The notes beneath the pieces are model-generated. The model was not told where the DNA came from, did no database searches, and saw only the letters and a list, made by a program, of their open reading frames with translations. Both the position numbers and the translations under genes were made by a program. A stretch of 64,000 bases of DNA from Mojavia pulchra JT2-VF2 (GTDB lineage: Bacteria; Cyanobacteriota; Cyanobacteriia; Cyanobacteriales; Nostocaceae). Positions 46,741-55,684 of the stretch are shown here, in pieces (the first letter of the stretch is position 1; every line of letters starts with the position of its first letter). The DNA lies in the NCBI GenBank assembly GCA_019359325.1, contig JAHHHN010000002.1, positions 186,001 through 250,000 on the forward strand, read 5' to 3'.

Positions 46741-46931
46741 CACGGCAGTTGCTACCCTGCGGAAAGCCGCTTTGCGTCTACAAGTCGGGGAACCCTTTCG
46801 GCAGCTCCTCATGGGGCAGCCCTGCGTTGGGCGGCGAGCCGCTCTTTTTGCAAGTAGCGTGGAAACCCCCAAGACCGCACTGCCGACGCTCCTACGTCGC
46901 TACCGCTACGCTAACACCAACGCACTGGCTC
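46741..46931. repeat. GC-rich composite palindromic repeat block
   Basis: About 190 bp of GC-rich DNA between rsmE and sir made of short interlocking palindromic pieces: TGCGGAAAGCCGCTTTGCGT, GGGAACCCTTTCGGCAGCTC, GGGGCAGCCCTGCGTTGGGC, CGCTACCGCTACGC. It shows no coding logic, although all frames look open by chance. The composition and modular build match dispersed repeat blocks of Nostoc-type genomes. Confidence 0.65.
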
Positions 46932-46956
46932 GTTCATCGGCGGTTAAAATTACTGA

Positions 46957-48987
46957 CTACAGATTTTGTAAGTAAGCTTTGAGTGCCTCATTTACTAATT
47001 CAGTCATCGGCTTGCCTTGGCGGGTAGCGGCTTCTTTGAGCTTGCTATAAACTTCATCTTGCAGGCTAACGCGACGACGGTTTTTACTGGTAGCAATAGT
47101 AGTATTAGCGATCGCCACTTCTCTATACCCACTATCTTCCGTGATTTCGGTGGTGGTAGAGTCTCCCATTGTCTCTAATAAACCATCGTTATCGTCGGTA
47201 ATTTCTGGCGGTGCAACTGATTGGGATGCGTAATTGCCAGCAAATTCCCGAATGGCATCAAAGCCAACGCGATCGCAAAAATCACCAAAGCTTTCCCCAG
47301 ATTTTCGTGACTGCTTAAAGTAGACAAAAATCGGCTCTAGTTGGGTTTCTAAGTCGTTATGATGTAGCCTTTCCATGTAAGGTAACGCCAATCTGGTTTG
47401 ATCCGGCGAACCTCCCAACCATAATTGGTAAGATTCAGGTGCGCTACCTACAAATCCTAATTCTGCCATGTAGGGACGAGCGCAGCCATTAGGACAGCCT
47501 GTCATTCTTACTACAAAATGTTCGTTTTGTAAACCAACTTTTCCTAAGATTGTGCGAATCCGCTCCAAAATCCCAGGTATTGCCCGTTCTGATTCGGTGA
47601 TAGCTAAACCGCACGTAGGCAAAGCCGGACAAGCCATTGCCAATCGTTCTAAAGCGTCAATTTTACTGGGATCAGAGATGATGCCACAACGGTTGAGAAT
47701 TTCCTGAATCGCTTGTTTATTTTCCGGTGCAATATCGCAAAAAATCAGGTTTTGGTTAGGTGTTAAACGGATGGGCAAGTTAAACTGCTCAACGATTTCC
47801 CGTAAGGCAGTTTTCAGTTGAAACGAACCTTCATCCTTGACTCGGCCATTATCAATGGAAATTCCCAAAAATAGCTTGCCATCACCTTGTTCATCCCATC
47901 CCAGGAAGTCTAAATATTTAAACTCTGGTAGTTCTTTAAAGGGTGCGATTGGTTTGCCAAAATATTCTTCAACCTTGGCGCGGAATTTCTCTACGCCCCA
48001 ATCATGGATGAGATATTTTAATCTAGCGTGACGGCGGTCGGAGCGATCGCCATAATCTCGTTGAGTGGCAACAATCGCTTTTACTACATCGTAAACATCA
48101 TCCTTTGACACATAGCCAATTGGATCTGCCAGTCTCGCAAAGGTTTCTTCTTTACCGTGTGTCCGTCCTAAGCCACCACCAGCAAAAACATTAAACCCTT
48201 CTAGTTGACCCTTTTCATTAGTAATTACTACTAAAGTGAGGTCTTGGGAATACAAATCAACGGAATTATCCCCAGGCACTGTTACGCAAACCTTGAATTT
48301 GCGCGGCATATAATAAGTGCCATAAATTGGTTCTTCTGTGTTGTGGATGATTGTGCCATTGCCATTGCGTTGTCGCGCTGCTTTTACCTCTGGGTTTTCC
48401 TCAGCGCTAATGGCCTTTTCTCCATCTAGCCAAATTTCGTAATAAGCACCCGTTTGCGGTGACAGCAAGTCAGCGATATTCTGGGCATACTCCCAAGCGT
48501 ACTGGTATTCTGGGCGATTTTTCAGAGGGACTGGGGGAGCCATCACATTACGGTTGACGTCGCCGCAAGCACCCAAGGTGGAACCCAAGTTGTTGACGAT
48601 AGTGGCAATTGCTGATTTGAGATTCTTCTTTAAGATCCCGTGCATCTGAAACCCTTGACGGGTAGTTGCTCGCAAGGTGTGGTTACCATATTCATCAGCC
48701 AGCTTGTCTAAAGCCAGATACAGCTGCGGTGGCACTAATCCACCTGGATTTTTTGTCCGCAGCATAAACTGGTAATCTTTCTCCTGCCCCTTGACGCGAT
48801 TATCACGGTTATCTTGCTGGTAAGACCCATGAAACTTCAGCATCTGCACGGCATTTTCGCTAAAGTGAGTTGTGTCCTGAAGTATCTCGGTGGCTACGGG
48901 TTCACGCAAAAAATTACTGTTTTCCTTGAGTCCTTCTACTTTGGAAGGCTTACGGCTGGCTATCGGGGAAGGAGGGGATTTAACCAT
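46957..48987 (-). CDS. sir: Ferredoxin-sulfite reductase with C-terminal RHH-like tail
   Basis: Assimilatory enzyme reducing sulfite to sulfide with six electrons from ferredoxin. The 676 residues carry both sulfite/nitrite reductase ferredoxin-like repeats and the siroheme/4Fe-4S ligands: [16 protein letters not shown] and [19 protein letters not shown]. The catalytic basic residues are in [19 protein letters not shown] and [10 protein letters not shown]. The core ends at ~590 ([20 protein letters not shown]). An acidic linker follows, then residues 636-676 ([20 protein letters not shown]..., [13 protein letters not shown]) resemble a CopG/Arc ribbon-helix-helix DNA-binding unit. Such a tail is not part of standard bacterial Sir. 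The gene is monocistronic. Confidence 0.95.
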   Translation of the reverse strand: MVKSPPSPIASRKPSKVEGLKENSNFLREPVATEILQDTTHFSENAVQMLKFHGSYQQDNRDNRVKGQEKDYQFMLRTKNPGGLVPPQLYLALDKLADEYGNHTLRATTRQGFQMHGILKKNLKSAIATIVNNLGSTLGACGDVNRNVMAPPVPLKNRPEYQYAWEYAQNIADLLSPQTGAYYEIWLDGEKAISAEENPEVKAARQRNGNGTIIHNTEEPIYGTYYMPRKFKVCVTVPGDNSVDLYSQDLTLVVITNEKGQLEGFNVFAGGGLGRTHGKEETFARLADPIGYVSKDDVYDVVKAIVATQRDYGDRSDRRHARLKYLIHDWGVEKFRAKVEEYFGKPIAPFKELPEFKYLDFLGWDEQGDGKLFLGISIDNGRVKDEGSFQLKTALREIVEQFNLPIRLTPNQNLIFCDIAPENKQAIQEILNRCGIISDPSKIDALERLAMACPALPTCGLAITESERAIPGILERIRTILGKVGLQNEHFVVRMTGCPNGCARPYMAELGFVGSAPESYQLWLGGSPDQTRLALPYMERLHHNDLETQLEPIFVYFKQSRKSGESFGDFCDRVGFDAIREFAGNYASQSVAPPEITDDNDGLLETMGDSTTTEITEDSGYREVAIANTTIATSKNRRRVSLQDEVYSKLKEAATRQGKPMTELVNEALKAYLQNL

Positions 48988-49343
48988 TAGAGTTGTAGAC
49001 TATTCTTAGATAAAGCATCGGTAGACGCCGAAGCTGCAAATTTAAAAGCACCCATTCGGCTAGGTGATCCCCGGAAATCCGGTCGGAAATGGGAGGAATA
49101 TTTTAATTTTAACATGGCAAAAAGCCGGCTTTGCTAGTGAAGCAACACTTAACAAAACCAGCATATATTTTATTTTAGGTGTAAATAAACTCAACATTTT
49201 TTACTTTGTAAAGTGCTGAGTGCTGAGTCCTGAGTCCTGAGTTTTGATTCGTGAGTTATAAGAATAAGAGTTTCTCTTATTGTCCCCAGTACCCAATCCC
49301 CAATCCCCTTCTCATGCATGGTATTCCAGCAGCGGGAGTTAGT
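48988..49343. other. Region upstream of sir with repeats and a hairpin
   Basis: This 356-bp gap holds the sir promoter. Two direct copies of CGGAAAT (49072-49078 and 49084-49090, 12 bp apart) lie ~90 bp before sir. Then come a TGAGTCC heptamer repeat (49213-49242), an 8-bp hairpin AATAAGAG-TTT-CTCTTATT (49263-49281) and a CCCAATC repeat (49283-49309). The hairpin and repeats lie just after the outer-membrane gene. Confidence 0.6.
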
Positions 49344-49880
49344 TTATCTGAAACGATAACCTAGACCACCTTGGATGCTGACAGCAGAAGCAGGGCTATT
49401 TTGATATGTCTTCATACCTACGGTGGCATTACTGTAGATGAGGAAGTTTTTAGCAACTTCAGATTCTACACCAGCCGTTAGCGCTACGCCATTTCTATCG
49501 CCTAGAGGAGTTTGTTTACCATCGGTTTCTACAAAAGAGTAACCAGCACCTAAAAATAGGTTGGTACCCTTAGCAATTGGTGCGTCTACGGAAACTTGAG
49601 GGATGATAGCAGTCGTCTGATCTGTAAATAGAACTTGAGTGCGTGCAGAAAAGGGGGTAGGCCCTAATTTTAAACGGCCTGTTAGATTACCACCAAACTG
49701 AGCATCTTGACCAATTTGTCCGCCATTAGTCACCCCACCTGCAACGCCAGCACCAATATAGCTAGCATCAGTACCATTTTTTTGTTGAGCCGAAGCTTGA
49801 CCAGCAGATAGAAAAAGAGGAGCAATTACTAAGGAAGACAATGTAGAAATTGTCATGAAAGACTTAATAAAGCGTTTCAT
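49344..49880 (-). CDS. Outer-membrane beta-barrel-like exported protein
   Basis: A 178-residue protein with a signal peptide (KSFMTISTLSSLVIAPLFLS, cleavage about residue 31 after SAGQASA). The mature part has alternating beta strands with Gly and aromatic residues (YIGAGVAGGVTNGGQIGQDA) and ends in LGYRFR, a C-terminal Phe-X pattern typical of outer-membrane barrels. Likely a small opacity-like barrel of unknown role. Separate transcription unit. Confidence 0.72.
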   Translation of the reverse strand: MKRFIKSFMTISTLSSLVIAPLFLSAGQASAQQKNGTDASYIGAGVAGGVTNGGQIGQDAQFGGNLTGRLKLGPTPFSARTQVLFTDQTTAIIPQVSVDAPIAKGTNLFLGAGYSFVETDGKQTPLGDRNGVALTAGVESEVAKNFLIYSNATVGMKTYQNSPASAVSIQGGLGYRFR

Positions 49881-50273
49881 ATTTTTGAATAAATGTTGTA
49901 AGTTTGCTGTTAAGTTATAAGTCGCAAACCAAATAAATATGTTCCAGTAATTGCAGAATTTTGTTCAATGATTGTTGCTATTGATGCCCAGTCCTTAAAA
50001 GGTATTTGTCCATTGTATCTCAACTATAAATGTTATAATTACAAGCTTTCATAGCTCAATCCCGTTAGTTTTGGCTAAGAGTAGACTCTTTTGAAACTGG
50101 CACAATAATTATAAATATAAGTCAGCCAAGATAGGGTTGATAAAATAACCTATTAATCAACTTTTTAGAATATTTCCACATAGGATGAAACAGTAGGCTG
50201 TAGCAACTATTGCAATAAGCTCTAGAGAGAATCTATAAAGTTAAATTTTGGAAACTTTCAGGGAGATTGAATA
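49881..50273. other. Divergent AT-rich intergenic region
   Basis: This 393-bp spacer between the outer-membrane-like gene and the ADP-ribosylglycohydrolase gene holds no recognised repeat or RNA. A CAGGGAGATTG ribosome-binding region precedes the start at 50274. Confidence 0.45.
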
Positions 50274-51215
50274 ATGCTAACCGCTGCAAAAACATTATCT
50301 GGTTTGATGGGTTTATGTGTCGGTGATGCGTTAGGTGTGCCGGTGGAGTTTACTAGCCGTGCTGAACGAGTTAAATCTCCGGTGACAAAGATGCTGGGTT
50401 ATGGCACATGGAATCAACCGCCAGGAACTTGGTCAGATGACAGTTCATTGACGTTTTGCTTGGCAGAGAGTCTTTGTAGAGGCTATTCATTAGATGCCAT
50501 AGCCAATTCCTTCTGGCGCTGGTACAAGGCAGCTTACTGGACTCCTCGTGGTGAACTATTTGATATTGGCCATAGCACCCATGCAGCGATTATGCGCTTA
50601 AAGCAGGGAATTTTACCCCAAGATGCAGGTGGGAAGATTGAAAATACTAATGGTAATGGTTCTTTGATGAGAATATTGCCAATGGCTTATTGTCACAAAA
50701 GCTTAACTTTTAGCGAATTAATCGCACGGGTGCATGATGTTTCTGCAATTACTCATGCCCATGCGCGATCGCAAATGGCCTGTGGCATTTATATTACTAT
50801 CGCCGTTGCTTTATTAGAAGGGGCTGACCTACAAGCGGCTTATTTGCAAAGTTTAAACAAAATCCAAACAATTTATTCAGTGCGCGAATACCTGCTGGAA
50901 AAACCGCATTTTGCCAGAATCTACAGTGGTGAAATTGCCAAGCTGCCAGTAGAAGAGATTAATTCTGGTGGCTACGTTATTGATACCCTAGAGGCATCGC
51001 TGTGGTGTTTGTTAAATAGCTCATCCTACTCTGAGGCAGTGTTAAAAGCTGTTAACTTAGGTGGAGATACAGATACTACCGCCGCCGTTACTGGTGGGTT
51101 AGCTGGAATTTACTACGGTGTGGAGAATATTCCCGAAGAATGGATTAATCAAATTGCCCGTAAACAGGACATTATTAACTTGGCAACGCGTTTTGCTGCT
51201 GCTGTTTACAGTTAA
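50274..51215 (+). CDS. ADP-ribosylglycohydrolase family protein
   Basis: Mg-dependent hydrolase fold (313 aa) of the DraG/ARH family, which removes ADP-ribose from proteins or small molecules. Metal-binding blocks are LMGLCVGDALGVPVEFTSRA, GTWSDDSSLTFCLAESLCRG and VNLGGDTDTTAAVTGGLAGI. All key Asp residues seem present. In nitrogen fixers DraG reverses ADP-ribosylation of nitrogenase reductase, but many members do other work, and no DraT gene is nearby. Substrate unknown. Confidence 0.93.
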   Translation: MLTAAKTLSGLMGLCVGDALGVPVEFTSRAERVKSPVTKMLGYGTWNQPPGTWSDDSSLTFCLAESLCRGYSLDAIANSFWRWYKAAYWTPRGELFDIGHSTHAAIMRLKQGILPQDAGGKIENTNGNGSLMRILPMAYCHKSLTFSELIARVHDVSAITHAHARSQMACGIYITIAVALLEGADLQAAYLQSLNKIQTIYSVREYLLEKPHFARIYSGEIAKLPVEEINSGGYVIDTLEASLWCLLNSSSYSEAVLKAVNLGGDTDTTAAVTGGLAGIYYGVENIPEEWINQIARKQDIINLATRFAAAVYS

Positions 51216-51312
51216 TTGGCAATTGTGAATCAGCAACAAAATTATTCAATAAATTACCCCATCTCCTTGAAACGTAGGAAGATGGGGAGAGTAATTTTGA
51301 ATTTTAAATTCC

Positions 51313-51645
51313 CTACCGCTCACCCTTCACCTGTTCGGATATCCATTGCAGGTAGGGATGAGAACCTGCAAGAATTGGTAAAGCAATAACTTCTGGCACT
51401 ACATAGGAGTGCATTTCCCGGATTTTGGCTTCAATGGTGGGAAATTGTGCCAAATCAGTTTTGATTAACAACTGCCATTCATTCTCTGCGTTTATTTCCC
51501 CTTGCCAGGTGTAAACCGAGTGAATGGGCAATATACTCACACAAGCAGCGAGTTTAGCTTCCACAAGGGCATTTGCAATCGCTTTTGCCTCTTGGACGTT
51601 GGCAGTTGTCGCCAATACCACACCGTAGCCAGTAGGTGTTTCCAT
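51313..51645 (-). CDS. cutA: Divalent cation tolerance protein CutA
   Basis: Small trimeric ferredoxin-like protein (110 aa) that binds copper and is linked to metal tolerance. Family segments are YGVVLATTANVQEAKAIANA, LVEAKLAACVSILPIHSVYT with WQGEINAENEWQLLIKTDL, and HSYVVPEVIALPILAGSHPY. Length matches exactly. Its gene starts 5 bp after the HTH gene stop, so it is in a minus-strand unit with that gene. Confidence 0.95.
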   Translation of the reverse strand: METPTGYGVVLATTANVQEAKAIANALVEAKLAACVSILPIHSVYTWQGEINAENEWQLLIKTDLAQFPTIEAKIREMHSYVVPEVIALPILAGSHPYLQWISEQVKGER

Positions 51646-51650
51646 AACAT

Positions 51651-52796
51651 CTAAACAGGAGATAAGGAATATACCTGACCATCAATCAACAGTCTTGTAA
51701 TGCCTTTAGCTTGCAGATGGGTACGAGCCTTATGCAGCATTTTACTATCGGGGACTTTAATCACGCGATCGCGCTTGGTAGAGAAGCGTTTAGCTACTCG
51801 GTGATTATCGAAAATCGGCAAAGTTCTTTGCTGGGTTTCGATAGTGGGAATTTGCCCCAAGTCACCAAAGTCTTTGAGTGGTCGCGTAATTAATTCTGAG
51901 GAGCGGTCAATTACCAAATAGCAAGTTTTAGGCAAAAGAGCTGACGACAATGGTAAAACTTGAACTGGTGCTTCACCAGGCCTGCGCCTTGCGACTAAAG
52001 GTCTTGGCTCTTCAAAATCGTCATCCTCATCCTCAAAATCTTCCTCTTCTAAATCATCATCCAAATCATCCAAATCCTCGGACTCATCTAGCAAGTCTTC
52101 ACCCAGCATTTGGGCGAATACGTTTGCTTGTGGATGTTCATCCTCTAACATTGGGCTAGAAATGTTTGTAATTTCTGGCCGTTTTGGACTGGGAATACTT
52201 GTAATTTCTGGCCGCTTCGGACTGGGAATACTTGTAACTTCCGGTAGTTTTGGACTGGGAATACTTGTAATTTCTGGCCGCTTCGGGCTAGGAATACTTG
52301 TAACTTCCGGTAGTTTTAAACTAGGAATACTTGCACTTTCTGGCGGCTTTTTAGGTAATATTTCCAACTGCTCTGCTGCTGGCTGGGCTTTTGTCTCTGC
52401 TGAAGAACGCCGCCGCACCCGTCTAATAACAGGTGTGAAATTCGTACCATCCTCTTTTTGAGATTCTGCCTCTAAGTCTACCTCTGCTGACTCAATCTCC
52501 GGCAACTGCGAGGATTCGGTCTGGTTGCTAAGAGTTTCTTGCTCTGGCTGACTCAACAAAGGCAACTGTTCATAGCTTACCTGTGCCCGACCCTCAGGAG
52601 TTCTAGCAGCACGCTTCAACGAAACGAGGTATTCGTACTCCTCTTCGGGTAAGGTACTTTTAAGCAACCTGCTAATTGTTGAGTTACTGACGCCATAACG
52701 TTCCGCCAAAGTTGAGGTTGTTTCGGCAGTTTCTCGATATAACTTAAGAATTTCTTGCTTGTCTGAATCTGTTAATTTTCTCACGGTAGACACCAA
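51651..52796 (-). CDS. HTH protein with 11-residue repeats and acidic region
   Basis: A 381-residue protein. The N-terminus (~5-55) is a helix-turn-helix of the transposase/resolvase type: DKQEILKLYRETAETTSTLA, ERYGVSNSTISRLLKS. Residues ~155-215 are five to six 11-residue repeats (SIPSPKRPEIT and SIPSPKLPEVT), coded by a 33-bp tandem repeat at about 52160-52340. A strongly acidic run follows (~235-265, LDDLDDDLEEEDFEDEDDD). The last ~110 residues (VLPLSSALLPKTCYLVIDRS) look folded but are unassigned. The start is a TTG or the following GTG. It lies 10 bp after the membrane-protein gene and before cutA. Possibly a regulator; function unknown. Confidence 0.75.
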   Translation of the reverse strand: MVSTVRKLTDSDKQEILKLYRETAETTSTLAERYGVSNSTISRLLKSTLPEEEYEYLVSLKRAARTPEGRAQVSYEQLPLLSQPEQETLSNQTESSQLPEIESAEVDLEAESQKEDGTNFTPVIRRVRRRSSAETKAQPAAEQLEILPKKPPESASIPSLKLPEVTSIPSPKRPEITSIPSPKLPEVTSIPSPKRPEITSIPSPKRPEITNISSPMLEDEHPQANVFAQMLGEDLLDESEDLDDLDDDLEEEDFEDEDDDFEEPRPLVARRRPGEAPVQVLPLSSALLPKTCYLVIDRSSELITRPLKDFGDLGQIPTIETQQRTLPIFDNHRVAKRFSTKRDRVIKVPDSKMLHKARTHLQAKGITRLLIDGQVYSLSPV

Positions 52797-52805
52797 AAAT
52801 CTTTT

Positions 52806-53657
52806 CTAAGCTCGTTTCTTTCCTCGCTCCCGCCGCGATCGGCTCAATGATGTGTCATATTCTAAAACAGCGCCCATACCAAATAAGACTCCGCTAAACA
52901 CCCAAAACACTTCTAGTATCTCTCCACTTTGATAATTTGGGCCTTGGGCGTATTTAAACCACATATCTGCAATGTAGAGTGAAAACGCTGCGGCTGCAAT
53001 CATTCTCCAAGACTGGGCGACTCTTCCTCCCCAAAAGGCTAACAGCAAAGTGGTGGCGATAACCAAAAGAGCTACGTCGCTAACTATGTAAAACCAATTC
53101 AAAATAGTGCCTAGCGGGTCTAGGGATTTTGTCTGTTGCAGAGAAATCCACCAAGCCAACAAACTACCAAACACTCCAATTGCCAACACAATTAGCCATT
53201 GCCATTTTTCTAAATTGATTCGCCTATGAGTTGCTGCCAAAATCATGCCTACACCTAGTAACAGATAAGCTACTACAAAAAACACATCGCCAATCGACAC
53301 ATCCGGTTCATCTTTTAAAATTATTTCTGTATAACCGAAAAATATCCCTCCCAGGAAATAAGAAAGCATACCTATGCCAATAGCGAGCCAAACATTTCGA
53401 CCACTGACAATTTGCGGACTACGCCAATTCCTCAAGCATAAGATACTTGCACCCAGGTAGGCTAACGCTTCAAAAATATTTGTACCAATCACATACCACT
53501 CGGCGCGGCTTTCTATGCCATCTGCTCCTGGAACTTTGGCACTAAACAATAAAAAGTATAACAGCGCCAGGACTGCCCAGCCAATGCCAAGCAAAACAAT
53601 GTTCCCAGTGCTGAAAATAGATTTAGAACGGTATGAATTATCGTAAGAGCTACTCAT
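52806..53657 (-). CDS. Multi-pass membrane protein, unknown
   Basis: A 283-residue protein with about eight to nine predicted helices (e.g. NIVLLGIGWAVLALLYFLLF and WLAIGIGMLSYFLGGIFFGY). The C-terminus is basic (SRSRRERGKKRA). The layout is like the membrane-sensor part of some cyanobacterial diguanylate cyclases or of other multi-helix proteins, but no enzymatic domain is attached. It lies directly upstream of the HTH gene. Function unknown. Confidence 0.7.
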   Translation of the reverse strand: MSSSYDNSYRSKSIFSTGNIVLLGIGWAVLALLYFLLFSAKVPGADGIESRAEWYVIGTNIFEALAYLGASILCLRNWRSPQIVSGRNVWLAIGIGMLSYFLGGIFFGYTEIILKDEPDVSIGDVFFVVAYLLLGVGMILAATHRRINLEKWQWLIVLAIGVFGSLLAWWISLQQTKSLDPLGTILNWFYIVSDVALLVIATTLLLAFWGGRVAQSWRMIAAAAFSLYIADMWFKYAQGPNYQSGEILEVFWVFSGVLFGMGAVLEYDTSLSRSRRERGKKRA

Positions 53658-53829
53658 AGGGCTTGACTATAGTAAACACACTCTGGCAGTATTTTGACGT
53701 GCAAGACTGTGTGGGAAGCAGTCTATGTATGTAATGACAACAAATTCTCAATTGCTCTACTAAGCCGTACGCAATCGGACGTCAAGAGCAACTGTATGTG
53801 GCAGCAATCTTGTCCCACAGTGTCTTATG

Positions 53830-54489
53830 CTACTGCCACAGTTTACTCATTGGAGATTGATTTAGCCAAGTGATAAACAGCGATCGCTCTCCCTCTTGCA
53901 TATCTTGTAAACGCTCAAGCGCTGGATAGGTAAATTTCGCGTTGCCAAGATAGGTTTTCCCTAGCTTATGAAGTTCTTGCAAGAAAATAATTACATGATT
54001 TTCTTGCCAAGGAGGTAGGCTGGCTGTATCCTGTGGATTCTGAATTAACAAGGCTTTGACTGCTTCTTGAGAAGTTATTTTAGGAAATTGCTTTTGTTGC
54101 AATACCTCCGCAATATCTTTTTCAAATAAAGCTGCTTGTCTAGCACCTAGAAAATCTTCAATGTCCATATAAACAGCTTGTAGCAGCATAATACTAGCTT
54201 GGACAAAAATTCCAGCTTTGCTGTGTCCACCTGTATCAGTACCCGCCTGCTCTAAACGTATTTTCCCCCAGACGCTATAGCGCTCTGGTTCCTCCAGCAA
54301 AACACAAGCTTTACCTCGTTGATCAGTTAATTCTCTCCACAAGGCTCTAGCTTCTTCCTCTTGGCTAGCTTTGAAAATACTAATCAAGCGAAAGGTTTGC
54401 CCCTGATAGTGGAGGACTGGCATTGGCTGATCCCGCTTGGGATGCTGAATGCTTGATATTTCTACATCCTGCCGTTTGAGAATAAACAT
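53830..54489 (-). CDS. Conserved hypothetical protein, cyanobacterial
   Basis: A 219-residue soluble protein without recognised motifs. The first ~80 residues look beta-rich (MPVLHYQGQTFRLISIFKAS, ACVLLEEPERYSVWGKI); the rest is helical with QASIMLLQAVYMDIEDFLGA and a likely interaction surface near EDFLGARQAALFEKDIAEVL. Codon pattern and length support a true gene. I believe similar proteins occur widely in cyanobacteria, but no function is known to me. Confidence 0.68.
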   Translation of the reverse strand: MFILKRQDVEISSIQHPKRDQPMPVLHYQGQTFRLISIFKASQEEEARALWRELTDQRGKACVLLEEPERYSVWGKIRLEQAGTDTGGHSKAGIFVQASIMLLQAVYMDIEDFLGARQAALFEKDIAEVLQQKQFPKITSQEAVKALLIQNPQDTASLPPWQENHVIIFLQELHKLGKTYLGNAKFTYPALERLQDMQEGERSLFITWLNQSPMSKLWQ

Positions 54490-54848
54490 GGCACTAGCAA
54501 ATAACTCCTCACAGGGGCGTTCTCGATATGCGATCTATAATCCGATTTGAAAGTATCGCCAAGAGTGCGATTACCTAGCGTAACATTGGGGCAAGCTTGG
54601 CGATCGCAAAAAGCTAATCTACAGCCAGCCGCCCAGAGGTTATTTATTATACCAACACGCAAATAACCCATTGACCACACAATATATCTAACCGATAGTC
54701 CATTTATTTCGTTTTAAGTGTACATTGACTAACTAGCGACTAGCATCTTAGCCTTCCCACGGGGAAATCTGCAATTTTCAATTGCTTCTTATTAAGGGAA
54801 ACGATATAATTTAATAGATGACTCGTTTAAGAGCCATAGTTTTATCTT
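54490..54848. other. Intergenic region before tRNA-Arg
   Basis: This 359-bp region contains the promoter of the minus-strand hypothetical gene and of the plus-strand tRNA. No repeat or open frame of note beyond a 72-codon minus-strand frame that is not convincing. Confidence 0.45.
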
Positions 54849-54922
54849 GGGCGCGTAACTCAGGTGGATAGAGTAACTGCCTTCTAAGCAGTCTGCCGCA
54901 GGTTCGAGTCCTGCCGCGCTCG
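54849..54922 (+). tRNA. tRNA-Arg(TCT)
   Basis: Full cloverleaf of 74 nt. Acceptor GGGCGCG pairs with CGCGCTC (one G-T pair), anticodon stem ACTGC/GCAGT encloses CTTCTAA with anticodon TCT (codon AGA), and the T arm is GCAGG-TTCGAGT-CCTGC. Discriminator base is G. CCA is not encoded. No intron. Confidence 0.95.
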
Positions 54923-54990
54923 TTTTGATTACATACGAACCCTTAAGCACAGAATCGTGATACTGTGATTACATCGATTGAGGGTGCGTT

Positions 54991-55666
54991 TTGCTGCATC
55001 ATACCAAAAACAAAGGAGATATTGCAGCGACAAAAGCGATCGCTGACTTAACACTTAAAGGTTACTTGATTCTTACACCAGTAGTTTGTGAGCATTTACC
55101 TTTTGATTTTGTTGCCTACAAAGACAACAAATTTTACAAAATTCAAGCTAAATATGCTGGAGACAACAGAGTAGTCAATAAAACTATTTGGATAGATAAA
55201 AACGGTACTCATCAGAAAAAGTACAAAGCCGATGACTTTGATTTTTATGCTGTTTATCTACCTGATATAGATTGATATAGATAAAGTTGTCTATCCATTC
55301 GTTAACTTTAGTGGTTGCTATATCACCACCCAATTACCTCATTCAGCCACACCGTTTTACTGGTGGGAAGATTTTACAGAATTTACAGAAGAAGCGCCTA
55401 AGCGAACTTATAAGGAATTTGGAGTTGATTTAACAACTAGAAAGATTAACCCAGATTCAAGAATTTACACCAGAAAAGTAGAAAGACCTTCAAAAGAAGA
55501 ATTAGAAAAATTGGTGTGGGAAAAACCAACAGCGCAAATTGGTAGAGATTTTGGTGTGTCTGACAAGGCTGTGGAAAAGTAGTGTAAGGCTTATGGGATA
55601 GAAAAGCCACCTAGAGGTTATTGGGTAAAGAAGGCTTATGAGAAAGTAGAAGGAAAGATAAATTAA
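54991..55666 (+). pseudogene. Homing-endonuclease-like gene (PD-(D/E)XK, I-Ssp6803I type), broken
   Basis: The first frame (TTG at 54991 to TGA at 55273-55275, 94 codons) reads HHTKNKGDIAATKAIADLTL, then PFDFVAYKDNKFYKIQAKYA, the Asp and Gln/Lys region of a PD-(D/E)XK nuclease. The gene then continues in another frame: IDKVVYPFVNFSGCY through FYWWEDFTEFTEEAPKRTYK, and ends with an HTH-like PTAQIGRDFGVSDKAVEK, a stop (TAG, 55580-55582) where a Trp is expected, then CKAYGIEKPPRGYWVKKAYE to TAA at 55664-55666. The frameshift is caused by a 10-bp direct duplication (TGATATAGAT twice, about 55263-55282). Relatives live in group I introns of tRNA genes; no intron is present here, but tRNA-Arg lies 68 bp upstream. 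Confidence 0.8.
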
Positions 55667-55684
55667 TAATTATTTACATTATTT

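Noticed and set aside
46672-46982. Several overlapping open frames between rsmE and sir
   Set aside because: They lie in the GC-rich repeat block, where all frames are open by composition.
50274-51215. Nitrogenase-specific DraG
   Set aside because: No DraT or nif gene nearby; the wider family is the safer call.
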